64,000 nt of DNA, taken from Phalacrocorax aristotelis. Taxonomy: Eukaryota > Chordata > Aves > Suliformes > Phalacrocoracidae. Position numbers and translations under genes: made by a program. This document shows, one piece after another, positions 63,901 to 64,000 of the stretch. Under the pieces are notes generated by a model. It was not told the DNA's origin. It was given only the letters and a program-made list of their open reading frames with translations, and did no database searches. Position 1 is the first letter of the stretch; every line of letters begins with the position of its first letter. The stretch spans positions 132,804,125 to 132,868,124 of the forward strand of contig NC_134276.1 of NCBI RefSeq assembly GCF_949628215.1. The letters are read 5' to 3'.

Positions 63901-64000
63901 AGCCAGGGGTTCTGTTGGAGAGACTTTTGATTCATCCGCTGATCCCCGTCAATCTGAATCTTGACCCAAAGTAAGGAGCTCTTCCATCTTGGGATTTTTC
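60580..64000 (-). mobile_element. Endogenous retrovirus fossil, class I (gammaretrovirus-like), runs off window
   Basis: Old provirus on the minus strand, so its 3' end is at the left. Parts in order from the left: LTR (60580-60964), polypurine tract (60965-60977 on the plus strand as pyrimidines), integrase remnant (about 61080-61480), RNase H (about 61490-62300), reverse transcriptase (about 62250-63400), protease (about 63500-63950). Gag, if present, lies beyond the right edge. No env is recognised between integrase and LTR. The RT and protease resemble the gamma/epsilon-type (class I) avian retroviruses. The coding region is broken, with roughly half a dozen breaks visible, so this is a fossil. 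Only one LTR is in view, so it cannot be dated by LTR divergence. Confidence 0.9.

Overview
The window is nuclear DNA from a bird. Two things show this. It holds the conserved gene block ATN1 - C12orf57 - PTPN6 - PHB2 - EMG1 - LPCAT3, which in mammals lies in the same order and orientation (human 12p13). It is also littered with CR1 LINEs, the dominant retroposon of bird genomes. I cannot name the species. Apart from ATN1, whose first coding exons lie left of the window, all genes look complete and intact. I traced every exon by matching the translation to the known protein family and checking splice sites and phase. Predicted lengths are: ATN1 1,089 residues in the window, C12orf57 124, SHP-1 606, PHB2 299, EMG1 233, LPCAT3 469.

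Layout. Positions 1-2329 are ATN1 intron carrying an antisense CR1. ATN1 runs + from 2330 to 8087, with a 3'UTR to about 9.15 kb containing degenerate repeats about 80 bp apart. A CpG island (about 9.3-10.1 kb) holds a U7 snRNA gene at 9914-9973 and the first exon of C12orf57 (10059-10598, +). The stretch 10.7-19.1 kb is intergenic or PTPN6 5' region with a broken CR1 (15.9-18.0 kb). PTPN6 (+) spans 19147-31691 and has a 3.1 kb antisense CR1 in one intron. PHB2 (-, 36412-41934) is tail-to-tail with PTPN6, with another CR1 between them. PHB2 and EMG1 (+, 42215-44196) are divergent, with start codons 280 bp apart in one CpG island. EMG1 is tail-to-tail with LPCAT3 (-, 45092-59507), whose 8.9 kb first intron is AT-rich and otherwise empty. 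The right end (60580-64000) is an old, broken class I (gammaretrovirus-like) endogenous retrovirus on the minus strand, running off the window edge.

The genes are unrelated housekeeping or regulatory genes held in synteny: a transcriptional corepressor, a small neurodevelopmental protein, the histone-mRNA 3'-end processing snRNA, the SHP-1 phosphatase, a mitochondrial prohibitin, an 18S rRNA pseudouridine methyltransferase and a lysophospholipid acyltransferase. I see no operon-like or novel multi-gene system. The observations most worth a second look are: the U7 gene with snRNA-type promoter elements; a U12-type AT-AC intron in PHB2; two CR1 copies 24.7 kb apart that are almost identical over 1.1 kb with abrupt loss of identity at both ends; a fold-back inside another CR1; the repeated motif in the ATN1 3'UTR; the missing polyglutamine tract in ATN1; and an 11-residue loop expansion in the SHP-1 C-SH2 domain.
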